Positions 24,501 to 33,040 are shown, counted from the first letter of the stretch. The stretch is 64,000 bases of DNA from Cristatella mucedo (GCA_009760855.2 WPIO01000019.1:5746501-5810500), one strand, 5' to 3'. The notes: a model not told the origin generated them from the letters alone. Made by a program: numbers and translations.

Positions 24501-27500
24501 AACATTGCAAAAATCAGGACGTGCTTGCAAGAGCTCGGCAGTCAAACTTTTTAGCAAGTTTGTAACATCGCGTCTAGAGTATTGCATTTCCCATTTGTTC
24601 AGGACTAAGGCATCATGCCTTTAATTGCCTGCAACTGGTGCGAAATTCGGCAACTCGTGTGCTCTGTTATCAACGGCGTAGTTGCCACATCACAATCATT
24701 CTCTCTGAGCTTCACTGGCTCACTTATCGAGTATCAAATCGACTTCGAGATCCTCGGGTTTGGGCCTGCAAGCCTGCTTCACTCGCTTCGAGTAGCCTGC
24801 CTATCCGAACCCCTTGCTCTTCCATACTCCACTCTGCTCACCAACTCTGCTCCTCCTCGGCCTCGAGTCGTCTCACCATTGCACTAAATCATTGAATTAC
24901 ATTGGTTGAAATCTATCGGTGATCAGGCTTTCAGCTCGTATTCGCCGAAAGTCTGGAATACGACTCCGGATTCTGTCATCACCAGCAATGACCTTGCATC
25001 ATTTAAGTCTCGGCCAAGAATTCAGTGAAGTGCCGCTCAGCTTTCCGTGCACGTCCCCAATGGACGTGTCTATTTTGGTCCCTGTTTGCTCTGCATGCAG
25101 GACCGGAGCATGATTCAGTGCATGTTACTAGCCAGGGCTCTACTAATCGGCGAGTGCTCAGCGTGTGCATTTGCATGTTGGTCTAAGCATGATACTCGTT
25201 TAATTTTGTAATTTGTCAAAGCACGATATCGTGCATGACATTAATTCTTGGACATGGCTTCTCTTGTAGTGAGTTGCAAAGCGCCTGAATATGGATTTAG
25301 TTCTAATAGTAGGGCTTATTATTTTAATATCGCGAAGAAATCTCACTACTCACCCACGTAGTGAATATTGAGAGCATGTACGTGAAGCACGGCTTTTACT
25401 AGCGGTTTAAATAGAAGGGAACAAGTCAAGTTTTGTAATAGACGGTCTCATTGGTAGATGCACAGAAGGAGCCCCAGCGATTCGATTCGCATTCAACTCA
25501 GCGTTTCAGTGTTTCTGCTGATGCAAGCTTTGCCTCTCGTTTTAGCTCAATGCCGTTGTCTAAATTCGTGTGGTCTACACACCTGCTGGTAACAGCTTAC
25601 TCCGTGCGGGCCGGTGGATCGCACGCTGTGGCACCGAAATAATGTGTGCCTATCGTAGCTCAAGTCGCTTGTACACAGCAGCAGGATAATGGGGGGGGGG
25701 GGACAATGCTCAAGCCACCCTTTACGGCCGCCCAGTGACGATTCTCAGAGGCTTTCCCCGGGACTATCCGGAAGCGGCAGTCGTGGATCGTAGCAAAGAT
25801 GACAGCCACGTTCGGAGCCGTAATGCTGGCTAGTTTCTTATGATGATACGTGCCTCGTGACGCAAACGAACTTCCCTATTTCTCTCAGCTGCGACCAGCC
25901 TAGATAGAATGGAAGCCGCTGCAGCAAGTGCACCTGCTCACCTGCTCCAGTGCAGCCACGCGGGAGCTCGTCTCCGATGCGGCTCCACGGCTGTGAGACA
26001 GGAGCTCGTCCCTTTCGCTCTCGAGACTCGCCAGCTTTCGGGACGACGCCGCCAGGTCGTCGAGCAGCTGCTGCACGCGCTTCTGCAGAGCGCCATGCAG
26101 TGCCTCCGACTCAGCCAGACGAGCTTAAGAAAGGAATTATTTGTCCTCAAATGAGCATCCAGCGGAGCCGGTGCAGCCAAACGCGCGCACAGCCTGGCAG
26201 ATGCAACGAGCTGTGACGGCCCTTGTCTAATTGAGGAGAATAAAGGAAGAAAAAGAAAGCGTGCTCTTATACGCTTCCTCTAGCTCTTATAGGTTTCTGA
26301 AGATCGTGAGCTGGTGATCGAAATCCCTATCGCCGGAAACTGTAACGCGGTAGGAATTGTGAGACACAGCGGCTACATGCCTGCCGGAGCGTGATTAATC
26401 TGCGTAGTATACCGAAGCAAGACGAAGGACGAGTGACCAGTTGTCTTAGTGTCGGCCTTCTAGTTACGCCTTATAGAGAGTAGGAGGAGAGGAGGAGTGG
26501 ATACTTTTTGTACAGCCTCGGAGTTATGCAATGCGGCAACTTGAAACGCAATGGCTCGGAAAGCAAATTCAACAGCGAAGCCGTGTCTAGTTGCTACCGA
26601 GAGTGCTGTGCGATGCAGGCAAGCGTTGCGTGACAACCAGCTCCACGGCCGGCGATATTTGCGCTATTTGGCGCCAAGCTAGCAGGCAGTTTTCGGAGCG
26701 AAACGACGGGTGGCTGCTGCCACTGCTTGCAGTGGCATGCATTGCGACTTTCTTACAATTAAGAGGACCGCAAAGCCAGCGCTAGTTGCCGCAGCACCGA
26801 CGTCAGCACAGCTCGGGCTAAAAGAGAAACCTTACCCGACTGAGCACGAAGCTGGGCCGCCTGAGACGAGCTCCTCTCGCCGGCCTCTGTCAGATCGGAA
26901 GCGGTCTTTTCGTATAGCGATCTCAGCTGCTCTGCAGCCTTATTCGTCTCGGCCAGCTGCGGTTCAAAATTAGAAGCCCGCTAAGCCTGCTGCGAAACTG
27001 ACGCTTTCGGGAGCTGATATAGAGGGACCTCAACAGCGGGGCAGGCAGCGGCAGCAGCAGCAGCGGCGGCTCGAGCGGCTGCAGCTCACCCGAGTCTCGG
27101 CGGTAGCCAGGCGTGCGCCGGCGGCTCCTTCGGCCGCTCTGCTCCGCTCGAGCTCGGCGCGCAGCCCGCTCTCGCCCTCCTCGGCCGAGCCGAGCCGCTC
27201 GACGAGCTCGTCGATGCGCCGCCGGTGCAGCGATTCCTGGAGCTGCGCGTCCTTGAGCAGCCTGTCGCACTGCTCCTGCAGCAGCCGCGCCCGCTCGTCG
27301 GCTGTCCTGCTCAGGGCGCCGCGAGCCGCCTCCAGCTCCCGGGCGTGCAGCGCTCGCGCTGCGTCGAGCTTCTGCTCGCACTCGGCGGCCAGTTCGCGCC
27401 TCTCCTGCCGCTCGCGGTCGAGCTCGGCGGCGGCGGTGGCGAGCTCGGCCGCGTGAGCGCTCCGGGCTCGCTCCAGCGCGCCGTCGGCGTCCGACGACAG

Positions 27501-30500
27501 GGCGCTCTGAGCCGCACGGAGCAGCTGCTCCGTCTCTATCTGGTGCGCCTTTCGCATGTCCGCGATGGCCTCGGCCTTGTCCCTCTCGATGGCCTCGAAC
27601 GCTCGCCTGAACTTCGAGACGCTCACCTCGTAGTCGCTCTGCACCCTGGCCAGCTCCTTGGACAAGCCGACGACGGACTGCGCGTGCTCGGCCCTGAGCG
27701 CCGACTCGCGCTCTGCGCTGTCCCGCCTGACGAGCTCCGCGTCCTGCAGGAGCCGCTTGCGCTGCTTCTCGTGCTCGTCCACGCACAGCTCGAGGCCCTC
27801 TATCCTCCTCCTGAGCTCAGCTTCAGAATTGACCTTGGCCTTGAAGGACTCGAGTTTCGTCTTGGTGTCGGCCATGAGCTGCTGCACGTCCTTGTCGTGC
27901 TGCAGCTGAATGGCCTTGACGATGTGCTCGTGCTCGTCATTCTTCGTGTTCAGCGCATAAATGACCTGTTTCGGGGCGGTTGGAGGGGGGTAAGGAGCGA
28001 ACGTGGTTGCACAGGGGAAGGCTGCGCCATGTCAGCAAAAGCCGAAGCGGAAACGATTGAGCGACAGGGCCGGGCTAATTCGGATAAAGTTGGAATGAAG
28101 TCTCGAGGAAAAAAAGAATAAAAAGGACGCACAGTGAGTGCAAAAGTAGCTGCTTGTGCCTACGCCTGCAGCCGGACTAGCGGCGCCTTAACGAATGGGG
28201 CGGGGCTTCTTCGCTCGCGTCTTCGCTCTCGCTGTTAAGGAAAAGCTAAGAAATGAAGACGAGGCAATTCGGCAGTGGTTGGAGAGTTAGACTTCGGCCC
28301 AGCGACAGCCGACCGCAACCGTCTTAGCGTGAAGCAACTCTGACGAATGAAGCGGTTTTCAGAAGAACTCGCTGTGTGGTGGAGTTACAGAGATTATTAC
28401 TATCTCTTTAATTCACGCATTGCAAATAGAACACGTACCGGAGCTGCGTTTCGGTAAGCGTACTGCGCTGCCATAAAAAAGAATCAAAGGTGAGCGACCT
28501 TATATGAAAATGACGGGGAACATTCTGCTGCACAACCCAGCCTGGTGTCCGGACTGCACGTGAAAACAATACGCGTCCCATTGTACTGCGCCAACACAGC
28601 TCGACGATTAAAATAACGTCCGTCGTAAAACTGTTCAGCGAACGGCTGACCGCGAGTGGCACTCGCTCGCTCTGCAGGTCAAGCATTTCTGCGGGTCTCC
28701 TCGCGGAACGAGCAAAAGTATCAGCACGATGCTGCGACGGGTTCGCAAAACTTTGCAGATGGAAAAATTAGCACAATGCATGCAAAGATCGTCGTGTGAT
28801 TCCCTAATTAAATGCAGCGGTTAAGGTGCTCGCCCCTACCAAGGGCTCGCCGAGGTCATGGGCTAGAGCCCCGTGGCATACGTGAAGCACCTGGATATAG
28901 ATTAAGTTCTCTTAGGGCGCTACACAAATTAATTACATTGTTATATTATCATATTATTAAATCACCCATAAGCCGAAAAATGTCGCATTAAAAACCGCCA
29001 GATCAGGCATTTCCTAACTATAGCACTATCTGCATTTCAATGCAGGCGTGCTCCTACGTAACTTATAGCATACAACGTGCCTGTGTCGACACAAAACTAT
29101 GCAACATGCAGGACTACTTTACCTTTCATAGGTACGCGTGGGTTTTTGTCTGTGACTCTATACGGTAATGAGCACTACCAGGTTACCGTGTTGCGATGGG
29201 GGGGGGGGGAGGTTGCTATTGTGCGCTCGAGCCCGGAGCGGCTTTTGGCTTCGAGTGCGAAAGCAGCCGAAAGAAGAGATCTCACGTGACGAATAAAGCC
29301 GGAAATGCTTGGCTGGATCAGCAAGAGGACATTCAAGGGAGAAAATACCAGCGTTACCCTGCGTCACAGAGGTGAGAGGTGAGAGGCGCTCGCTCTTCAC
29401 GACCCGGACCCAGCAAAGCCAAAGCTTCTGTCACGTCAACAACAATCTTTACGAGCGATGGCTAATTTATGGTTCGGATAGAACGGAAGGGCTAAAAATA
29501 GGAGGCTGAAAATAGTACAGCAGTCTGCTATGAGCGAGAAGAGGTCAAGCCGCAAAGGACCTTGCGGGTCAAGGTCACAGTGAGAAGTATCCGCTTAGTA
29601 TCCGCTGATCAGCCGACGAAGCCAACGAAAAAATCCTTTAAAAATCGTCAATCGGGAATGTGACTAAATATCTCGGATTTCAAGACCAGCCTGGTGGCCG
29701 CATTTAGCAGCAACTACAGAGACTTAGCGGCATTGACGACCGCCCAACCAATAGCAGTAGCTTAGCTTCCAGAGAGGAGGCCATGGAATCTACCTATGGT
29801 CTACAGCTAGCTGCCACAGCTGCTAATACCTAATCCCCGACTGAGATTGAACGGCTGCGGTAAATGGCTGCGAAAAGTGCCTTCTGGATGAAATTCTCAG
29901 GTGGTTATCAAAAAGGAAACGCAGCTTACGACGTTCGTCAACGATCGCACTATGGCTACTCCAACTAGGAGCGCAAAGTCATTAATGCAGCTAGGTATTT
30001 AAGGTTTTCAATGAACAGCAGCAAAGGTCATTTGGTTGCAAGAAAGTTGGTCGACGTGCAGGAAATGGTGTCAGCATGAAAGGCATTCAGTATCAATCAA
30101 TGCAGCTACACCTCGAGGCTTTAATGACTAATGCAAATGGGCATCGTTGGCATGGTAGTTAGTTCATCCGATGCCAACGTCTGAATTACTTTTTTCGGGA
30201 GGCGCAGTATGGATGAAGAACATCGAAGGGGTCCAGCACAAACGCGAAAGAGCACCTCACGCTAGATGAGAGTGCATGGTAGGAACTAGACACGGTCGGA
30301 CTCAGGTCACAGGGTGAGACTCGTGTCACAGGGCGACTCTGGTCACGGGCTCCGACTCAGATCGCGTCGTCTTTTTGATCTTTCGATCTTTTCTTTTCGA
30401 TCTTTTGAGGACGAGGATCTTGTCGTCGACGGTGCCCGAAGTCGCCGAGACGTCGAGCACGACTGAGCGTCGACTGACGCTCTCCGCATTATTTCGCTCC

Positions 30501-32130
30501 TCTCATCCTCTCGCTGAGGAGAGCGGTTTCGATAGAGCGGCGAGTCGCTCGAGTCTCGCTGAAGTTTTCCTGACGCAGAGCCGCTTTTACCTTTGTGCTG
30601 CATGAGTTATTTAGCAATAATTTATTTTCGAGAGTCTCCAAGAATGGAGACTGGGTTGCAAACAATGGCTGAATTTTCGGCATCCGATCGAAGCTTTCTT
30701 AACGCGTTTCCGACCATGACCCTATGACAAATGACTTTGAAAGAAATCCTTTTATCGAGAGAAGCGTCGGCAACTTTGAGTTCTGGCTGGGTTAACATTG
30801 CAGCACCAATGAGGACAAGGGGGAGGGTAAACGAGCTGCCGGTGACGAGCCCTTTTTTTACTGGCTTCATTCGTTGCAATGACATCGCCTGAGTTAACCT
30901 CCGAAAGTTACATCGATGTGGCTGCACGTTGAGTCGCACAATTGCGGCAGACAAGGTGGCTTAACGCAGGCAAGAGACTACGAAATTTCGTCAATGAAGA
31001 CGAAGGAAAACTTGTCAGCTAACCAGCAAACATTCTCTGTGTAGGACAGCTTGGCCTTGTCAAGAAATCATTCACGGTTCATTCAATAATTTCTTTTAGG
31101 GAATGAATGAAATTTAGGGGCTAGAAAAGAGAAGCGCCGGTGCATCCAAGTTTTTGAGTGCAGATAAACGGAAGCATAGCCGAGGGGCAGCGCGCTCGCA
31201 CTTCACGATCTGGAGCGTGAACTCAAGCGGTCCTGCAGCGGCCATTCCTCTATTGCCCACTGCGCGCGGCGGTGATGGCCGCTGTGAAGGTTCTTCTGCC
31301 GCTAAATTAACGAGGTTGCTAAAAAAAATCACCTTACCCTTTTTTCTAAGCGCTTTGCTGCTAAATAACAGGGATTGTTGACGTGTTCGAGGTTTACATG
31401 GCGAATTTCTCGGAGGGTATTTCCGGCGCGCTGCGAGGCGCCTCTTTGGTTTCGCACGCCGAGAGCCTTCGAAAGAGCGCGCCTATCGAGAGAGATAGAG
31501 AGCAGAGAGAGAGTGAGAGAGAGAGAGTGAGAGAGAGAGAGAGTGAGAGAGAGAGAGAGCAGTCGTCCTAAATTACTACTATTATTACGACTGCGTCTTT
31601 AGCACGATTGCCATTGCCGCACACCCGCTGCTGTTTCATGCCACAATGTCCTTCGACGAAGGAAAAGTTTCTTAGTAAGCGTCTGTCGCTCGCCTGGAGT
31701 GCGGTAGTCAAGAGGAGCGCGCGACAGCGGAGCGGCCGAACAGTCCGAGTGCAGTCGCGCAAGACCAAAGGAAAGGCCAACGGTAACTAAGTATGAGGGG
31801 CGCAAGTAGTGCGGGGAAAGGAATTCTTTGCATTACGTTTCACGGCCAGGTTTTCTAAATTTCAGACCGGAACTAATTCAGCAGCGTGGGAGTGGGCTGG
31901 AGTTGGAGCTCTATTGGCGCCCCAGGGCGGTCCGCTCGTCCCGTTCTAGCGGTTGCCAGCGGCAGCAGCAGCACTACCTTTGTCAGTTGGGCTATCTTCT
32001 TTGACATCTTCAGGTGAAGCTCCTGGTCTACTGCCATATCCGCTGACAGGATATCCTGAGTCACGCCTCCGCCGTACTTTCGGCCGGCCGCTCCGCCAGC
32101 CTGGGGGGCCAGCTTCGCGCTGGCAGCCAT
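5797..32130 (-). CDS. FAM184: FAM184 coiled-coil protein, complete gene, 15 coding exons
   Basis: FAM184 proteins are long cytoplasmic coiled-coil proteins whose molecular role is poorly known. The spliced coding exons on the minus strand, 5' to 3', are: 32130-31978, 27965-27090, 26956-26836, 26123-25942, 19522-19319, 16974-16852, 15928-15767, 14643-14504, 13880-13517, 13102-12788, 8411-8227, 7524-7378, 6877-6760, 6604-6500 and 5997-5797. All junction phases agree and give about 1131 residues, close to my recollection of human FAM184A (about 1140). Anchors are the N-terminal LKMSKKIAQLTK, then VIYALNTKNDEHE at the next exon start, and the C-terminal LVNRETNFNKVF and GSPVHD. The middle is heptad-rich and rich in Ala, Arg and Glu, as in a long rod. 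Introns range from 133 bp to about 6.4 kb and hold LINEs, SINEs and a foldback. The start ATG has a good context (caacATGG). The only doubtful junction is the acceptor of exon 10. Confidence 0.95.
6500..6604 (-). CDS. FAM184: FAM184 exon 14
   Basis: Thirty-five codons, phase 0 at both ends, from acceptor gcaacag to GCAAAG|gtgagt. The peptide carries YYQMELVNRETNFNKVF and GFINPLAK, the hallmark C-terminal motif of FAM184, nearly unchanged from vertebrates. Confidence 0.96.
6760..6877 (-). CDS. FAM184: FAM184 exon 13
   Basis: One base plus 39 codons. Acceptor tctcaag precedes LEEAEERYRNRESRPEDLDA and the donor ctgctc|gtaagc follows EVQKLL. It aligns with the LEEMEEKYLMRESKPEDIQ-type segment of FAM184A. 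Confidence 0.95.
7097..7190. repeat. Two direct copies of a ~44-bp unit
   Basis: Two adjacent copies of a unit reading ATGCTATGTTCAAATTCAGC then CACAGGTATCAGAGTCC plus a C-run lie in FAM184 intron 12. They differ at a few positions and in C-run length. Confidence 0.7.
7378..7524 (-). CDS. FAM184: FAM184 exon 12
   Basis: One base, 48 codons and two bases, from acceptor tttgcag to ATCAT|gtacgt. The peptide contains DFNQAQDMLKEKIAALQI, matching the DFNKTNELLKEINAALQV-type block of FAM184A. Both split codons close correctly with the neighbouring exons. Confidence 0.95.
7805..7990 (-). mobile_element. L2-like family-B 3' end, antisense
   Basis: Read on -, this shows the family-B tail order (CATGCTTGACAAC..., then GCGC/AGGGTGC-type blocks) ending in a TTA-type run, which is seen on + as AATAATAATAATAG at 7806-7830. 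It is degenerate and lies just beyond exon 12 in intron 11. Confidence 0.5.
8025..8111. repeat. 29-bp tandem repeat, three copies
   Basis: Three direct copies of a unit that starts CACGGACATGGAAATCTCGG and continues ACATGTATG. The copies differ at one visible position. They lie in FAM184 intron 11. Confidence 0.85.
8227..8411 (-). CDS. FAM184: FAM184 exon 11
   Basis: Sixty-one codons plus two bases. Acceptor catttcag precedes EREFLSAAEEMNAKLSAKEA. The exon ends KGKEVLKVRSDANQQL plus AG|gtgcgt. The GKE(V/I)L(K/R)(V/I)RS(D/E)(A/S)NQQ(L/I)R block is one of the most conserved segments of the family. Confidence 0.95.
9536..9688 (+). mobile_element. SINE-A, degenerate tRNA-derived SINE
   Basis: It carries a B-box-like GGCTCGAGTCCTGC, the GTGGGCGATCCTTTATTGCC body and the TATAAAAGAGGCTGTTGAAT 3' end shared with the other SINE-A copies. 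The tRNA-like head is badly decayed. Confidence 0.65.
10040..11510 (+). mobile_element. L2-like LINE remnant, family B
   Basis: Disrupted reverse transcriptase is readable in pieces. There is an FQSGFQTNHST block (about 10305), LSAAFDAID (about 10415, RT motif A), [15 protein letters not shown] (about 10590) and NADETQLYLY (about 10680) in place of the YADD box. A C-terminal segment lies near 11340-11470. Stops and frameshifts interrupt the frame, so it is inactive. It is antisense to FAM184, in intron 10. Confidence 0.85.
12788..13102 (-). CDS. FAM184: FAM184 exon 10 (acceptor uncertain)
   Basis: The peptide runs ERTMRHRLAFQELARALKAK to MELQRAVELKAQK and ends at the donor CAGAAG|gtgcgg. Exon 9 ends in phase 0, and the only nearby acceptor in the right phase is gctaag at 13103-13105, which lacks a good pyrimidine tract. 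A better-looking tttcaaag at 13116 would be out of phase. A missed small exon in 13103-13516 is also possible. Confidence 0.8.
13375..13450. repeat. Compound inverted repeat around CCGTGGCATGCCACGG
   Basis: A block containing CCGTGGCATGCCACG occurs at about 13380 and its reverse complement at about 13412-13432. A second block, CCACGTCAGGT (about 13400), recurs inverted as ACCTGACGTGG just after. The order is A-B-A'-B'. It lies in FAM184 intron 9. Confidence 0.8.
13517..13880 (-). CDS. FAM184: FAM184 exon 9
   Basis: One base plus 121 codons, from acceptor ggtttcag to CTCAAG|gtgagc. The peptide is an Ala/Arg/Glu-rich coiled coil (RLEARAAELEARAAQLDAAL and similar). High GC keeps all three frames on both strands open in part, producing shadow frames of over 100 codons. 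Confidence 0.92.
14504..14643 (-). CDS. FAM184: FAM184 exon 8
   Basis: Forty-six codons plus two bases. It starts after acceptor ttgccag with VLTSLQAENEELRIAGLQQ and ends ADKLCG-like at the donor ctgcg|gtgagt. The split Arg codon is completed by exon 9, giving EWADKLRAECERL, which matches the KWTENLRQECSKL-type block of FAM184A. Confidence 0.92.
14940..14975. repeat. Short (TC)n tract
   Basis: A CT-rich simple repeat in FAM184 intron 7, with T-runs following. Confidence 0.7.
15125..15268 (+). mobile_element. SINE-A copy
   Basis: It has a B-box-like CGGTTCGAGTCCCG, the GATGGGCAATCC body and AAGGCTCTTCTGCCGCTAAA with GAGGCTGTTGAATCAGC at the 3' end. It sits in FAM184 intron 7. Confidence 0.8.
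15475..15515. repeat. G-run and (GGA)n microsatellite
   Basis: A run of G followed by about nine GGA units in FAM184 intron 7. Confidence 0.9.
15767..15928 (-). CDS. FAM184: FAM184 exon 7
   Basis: Fifty-four codons from acceptor cttccag to CTGCAG|gtaaga, phase 0 at both ends. The peptide VQRLTEAVLSATSGLDLKSA is coiled coil and colinear with the middle of FAM184A. Confidence 0.9.
16441..16474. repeat. Perfect 14-bp hairpin, 6-nt loop
   Basis: GTGTCTGCGAGCTG, then loop ACGGTG, then CAGCTCGCAGACAC: a perfect inverted repeat in FAM184 intron 6. Confidence 0.9.
16852..16974 (-). CDS. FAM184: FAM184 exon 6
   Basis: Forty-one codons, phase 0 at both ends. Acceptor cttgcag precedes TWKQRVHELLEKHKAETALL, and donor gccgag|gtgagc follows KLVHAEAE. 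The exon lacks an ATG-led frame of its own but joins its neighbours in frame and in the expected coiled-coil order. Confidence 0.88.
17420..18690 (+). mobile_element. L2-like LINE remnant, family B, with nested SINE
   Basis: It holds a decayed RT C-terminal half (VLKWMATNFLKLN at about 17440; YATKVWDSLSAM-like block near 18265; LKPQLKTHLL near 18320). A 3' UTR follows with TTTGTAAAGTGCCTGGATAA and TTATTATTA near 18670. A SINE-A interrupts it at 17971-18136. It lies in FAM184 intron 5, antisense to the gene. Confidence 0.85.
17971..18136 (+). mobile_element. SINE-A inserted in LINE
   Basis: A nearly full SINE-A. It has a tRNA-like head (GATGGCTCACTAGGTAAGG), a B box (TTTCGAATCCTG), the GTGGTGATAGCCGTAAAGGC body and an AAGAGGCTGTTAAATCAGC end. 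It splits the LINE copy around it, so it is younger than that copy. Confidence 0.9.
19319..19522 (-). CDS. FAM184: FAM184 exon 5
   Basis: Sixty-eight codons, phase 0 at both ends, from acceptor ttcgcag to GAAAAG|gtgact. The peptide MVEGARSEVTALHKQHSAEL aligns with the EVTQLNEAHSKTLEEL-type segment of FAM184A. The first codon is an internal Met, not the protein start. Confidence 0.92.
19730..20020. repeat. Diverged (TCTG/TCTC)n pyrimidine-rich tract
   Basis: A CT-rich stretch with TCTCTGTCTGTCTC-type words. Open frames here (Ser/Leu-rich) are low-complexity artefacts. Confidence 0.6.
20048..21060. repeat. Large foldback (imperfect ~1-kb palindrome)
   Basis: Two arms of roughly 480-500 bp face each other about a centre near 20550. 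Matching words, left versus reverse complement of right, include TTAAGGGTATATG/TTAAGGGTAAATG, GAAATGGGAT, AACCGGAAGT, ATTTACCGATCTCTG, GTGTAGCTTTGT.CCTTGTAAA and GATTTCGG...TTTTGCTATA. They keep the same order across the whole arm. Substitutions and small indels are spread along it. No coding sequence was seen, so this looks like a foldback or MITE-type element in FAM184 intron 4. Confidence 0.85.
21235..24035 (+). mobile_element. L2-like LINE remnant, family A
   Basis: It has an endonuclease C-terminal segment (HIGGHLLELMITNYV, about 21270), then RT pieces: LDLPAAFDTIDH (about 22570), VPQGSILGSMLFFMYT (about 22750) and YHFYADDIQLF (about 22840, intact YADD). A thumb/C-terminal segment follows to about 23740, and a 3' end (GTCTTTGTGGCTTTGTGGAG, about 23990) is shared with the copy at 59.4-61.5 kb. 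Frameshifts and stops break it. A SINE-B is inserted at 23750-23897. Confidence 0.88.
23750..23897 (-). mobile_element. SINE-B inserted in LINE, TSD GAGAT
   Basis: Read on -, it has the GGTTAAGGTGCTCGCCCCGA head, GCGGGCTCGAGCCCTGTGG as a B box and a TTAAGATCTCTTAAGGCG-type 3' end. GAGAT at 23745-23749 is repeated at 23898-23902. Removing the insert restores the LINE sequence as seen near 61405. Confidence 0.88.
24050..25335 (+). mobile_element. L2-like LINE remnant, family B
   Basis: It holds a decayed RT (SVSGPLLFAISTLPPADVMA, about 24100; a YFDDTY-like box at about 24185), then C-terminal segments to about 25020. The family-B 3' end (GCAAAGCGCCTGAATATGG, about 25275) and TTATT run follow. 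It lies in FAM184 intron 4 directly behind the family-A copy. Confidence 0.85.
25942..26123 (-). CDS. FAM184: FAM184 exon 4
   Basis: Two bases plus 60 codons. It follows a weak acceptor (ttcttaag) and ends SSRVAALEQ|gtgagc. The peptide (RLAESEALHGALQKRVQQLL...) is coiled coil. The phase (1 in, 0 out) fits both neighbours. Other frames here are open only by chance. Confidence 0.9.
26836..26956 (-). CDS. FAM184: FAM184 exon 3
   Basis: Forty codons plus one base. Acceptor ccgcag precedes LAETNKAAEQLRSLYEK and donor tcgg|gtaagg follows AQLRAQS. The single leftover G joins exon 4 to make an Ala codon. No upstream ATG lies in this frame, so simple ORF scanning misses it. It is coiled coil. Confidence 0.9.
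27090..27965 (-). CDS. FAM184: FAM184 exon 2 (large coiled-coil exon)
   Basis: This 876-bp exon encodes 292 residues. It starts after acceptor gaaacag with VIYALNTKNDEHE and ends ATAETR|gtgagc. It is a continuous coiled coil with SELRRR-, HEKQRKR- and RRIDELVE-type heptads and aligns without large gaps to the N-terminal third of FAM184A. It is strongly GC-rich at third positions, which leaves long shadow frames open on both strands. Confidence 0.95.
28808..28945 (+). mobile_element. SINE-B copy
   Basis: A tRNA-like head (GCGGTTAAGGTGCTCGCCCC), a B-box-like GGGCTAGAGCCCCGTGG, then GTGAAGCACCTGGATATAG and TTAAGTTCTCTTAGGGCGC. The 3' part matches the family-B LINE tail. Confidence 0.88.
29200..29212. 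repeat. G-run
   Basis: A homopolymeric G stretch in FAM184 intron 1. Confidence 0.8.
31175..31325 (+). mobile_element. SINE-A, degenerate
   Basis: It keeps the CTCGCACTTCACGATCTGG region, CATTCCTCTATTGCCCACTG and GTTCTTCTGCCGCTAAATTA of SINE-A. The B box is worn. Confidence 0.65.
31490..31562. repeat. (GA)n microsatellite
   Basis: Interrupted GA repeat in FAM184 intron 1, about 420 bp downstream of exon 1. Confidence 0.95.
31978..32130 (-). CDS. FAM184: FAM184 exon 1 (start codon)
   Basis: Fifty-one codons run from ATG at 32130 to AAG|gtagtg. The peptide starts MAASAKLAPQAGGAAGRKYG and ends in HLKMSKKIAQLTK, the family's N-terminal signature just before the first coiled coil. It ends in phase 0, and the next exon continues VIYALNTK exactly as in vertebrates. 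Confidence 0.95.
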
Positions 32131-33040
32131 GTTGTGTATTTACGTTCCTAGCAGCATCGGCCAATATTGAGAACGACTTAGGCTGGCTTAGTCAGAGCAA
32201 TAGCTACGGCAGCAAGTGACGTGTTGTTCTTCCAAAAAAATTTCTTCTAAGTGGGCCTTAAAAATCCTGATGGGTGGTCGACCACAGTGGTCGAGGCAGC
32301 TGCGCACCGGAAGAGGCAGTTGCTATGTGCGAGCCCATGGGTGGTTGTCGCAAAAAGCACCCGTCTGCTGCGTCGGAAACCTGGCCACCGCGGCGGCCGG
32401 CCGCAGCAATCCGTTAGCCAATCTCTGGCGCTGGATAAACTATCTATGGCTAGTCACCTACTCTATTTAATGGCCAGCCGTCTATCTATATGGCTTGTCG
32501 CCTGCACTATTTATTGGCTAGCCGTTTATCGCCGCGTCGGTGCCCTGGTGGTCAGTGCCGGCAGCGACGGCCCTTTTAGGGCTTACGTCCGGTGGCTCTC
32601 GCAGTCACCCGTGAGTTTTGAAGCACCGATGTCTTTGGCAGCTGCGATCGGGCTTTCGGAAAGGGCGGCATGCGTTGTTGGGTAAACGCCCCGCCCCCCT
32701 GCGTGCCTCTTGCGCTGTGCCGCGAGTGCGCGTGCTTCTCATTTTGCTGAGCTTCTGCTCCAGCCGCGTCGTCTCTCGCTTCTAATACCTGCGAGTAGCT
32801 AAAGAGGTAATTTAGCTTAAATGCCGCGGCGACGTTTCGAGCTAATGGATGGATGCCTGTGTCCTCTAGACGGTAGGAATGACGTGTGCGTCATCTGCCC
32901 TCCGACGTCTGCGATAAGATTTTGTTTGCGATATAATTTACTTTGTTGTTTGAGTTTACGCCCCTGGATTACCTGGGCACCGTCGCTGTACTTGTAGTTG
33001 AAGCCGTTGGCATCAGCTGCAGCGACTGATTAATAAATGT
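32131..33040. other. FAM184 upstream flank
   Basis: This stretch should hold the FAM184 5' UTR and proximal promoter on -. I see no TATA box at a convincing distance and no repeat. A short direct variation on GGCTAGTCACCTACTC / GGCTAGCCGTTTATC occurs at 32440-32530. Confidence 0.35.

Larger units (their letters stand above)
19523..25941 (-). other. FAM184 intron 4 (longest intron)
   Basis: This intron of about 6.4 kb is mostly mobile DNA: a ~1-kb foldback (20048-21060), an L2-like family-A copy (21235-24035) with a SINE-B inside it, and a family-B copy (24050-25335), all on +, opposite to the gene. A G-run lies at 25690-25702. Confidence 0.85.
27966..31977 (-). other. FAM184 intron 1
   Basis: About 4 kb between exons 1 and 2. 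It holds a SINE-B (28808-28945), a degenerate SINE-A (31175-31325), a (GA)n tract (31490-31562) and an unrecognised Arg/Ser-rich open frame on - (30603-30343). No conserved exon was seen. Confidence 0.8.
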
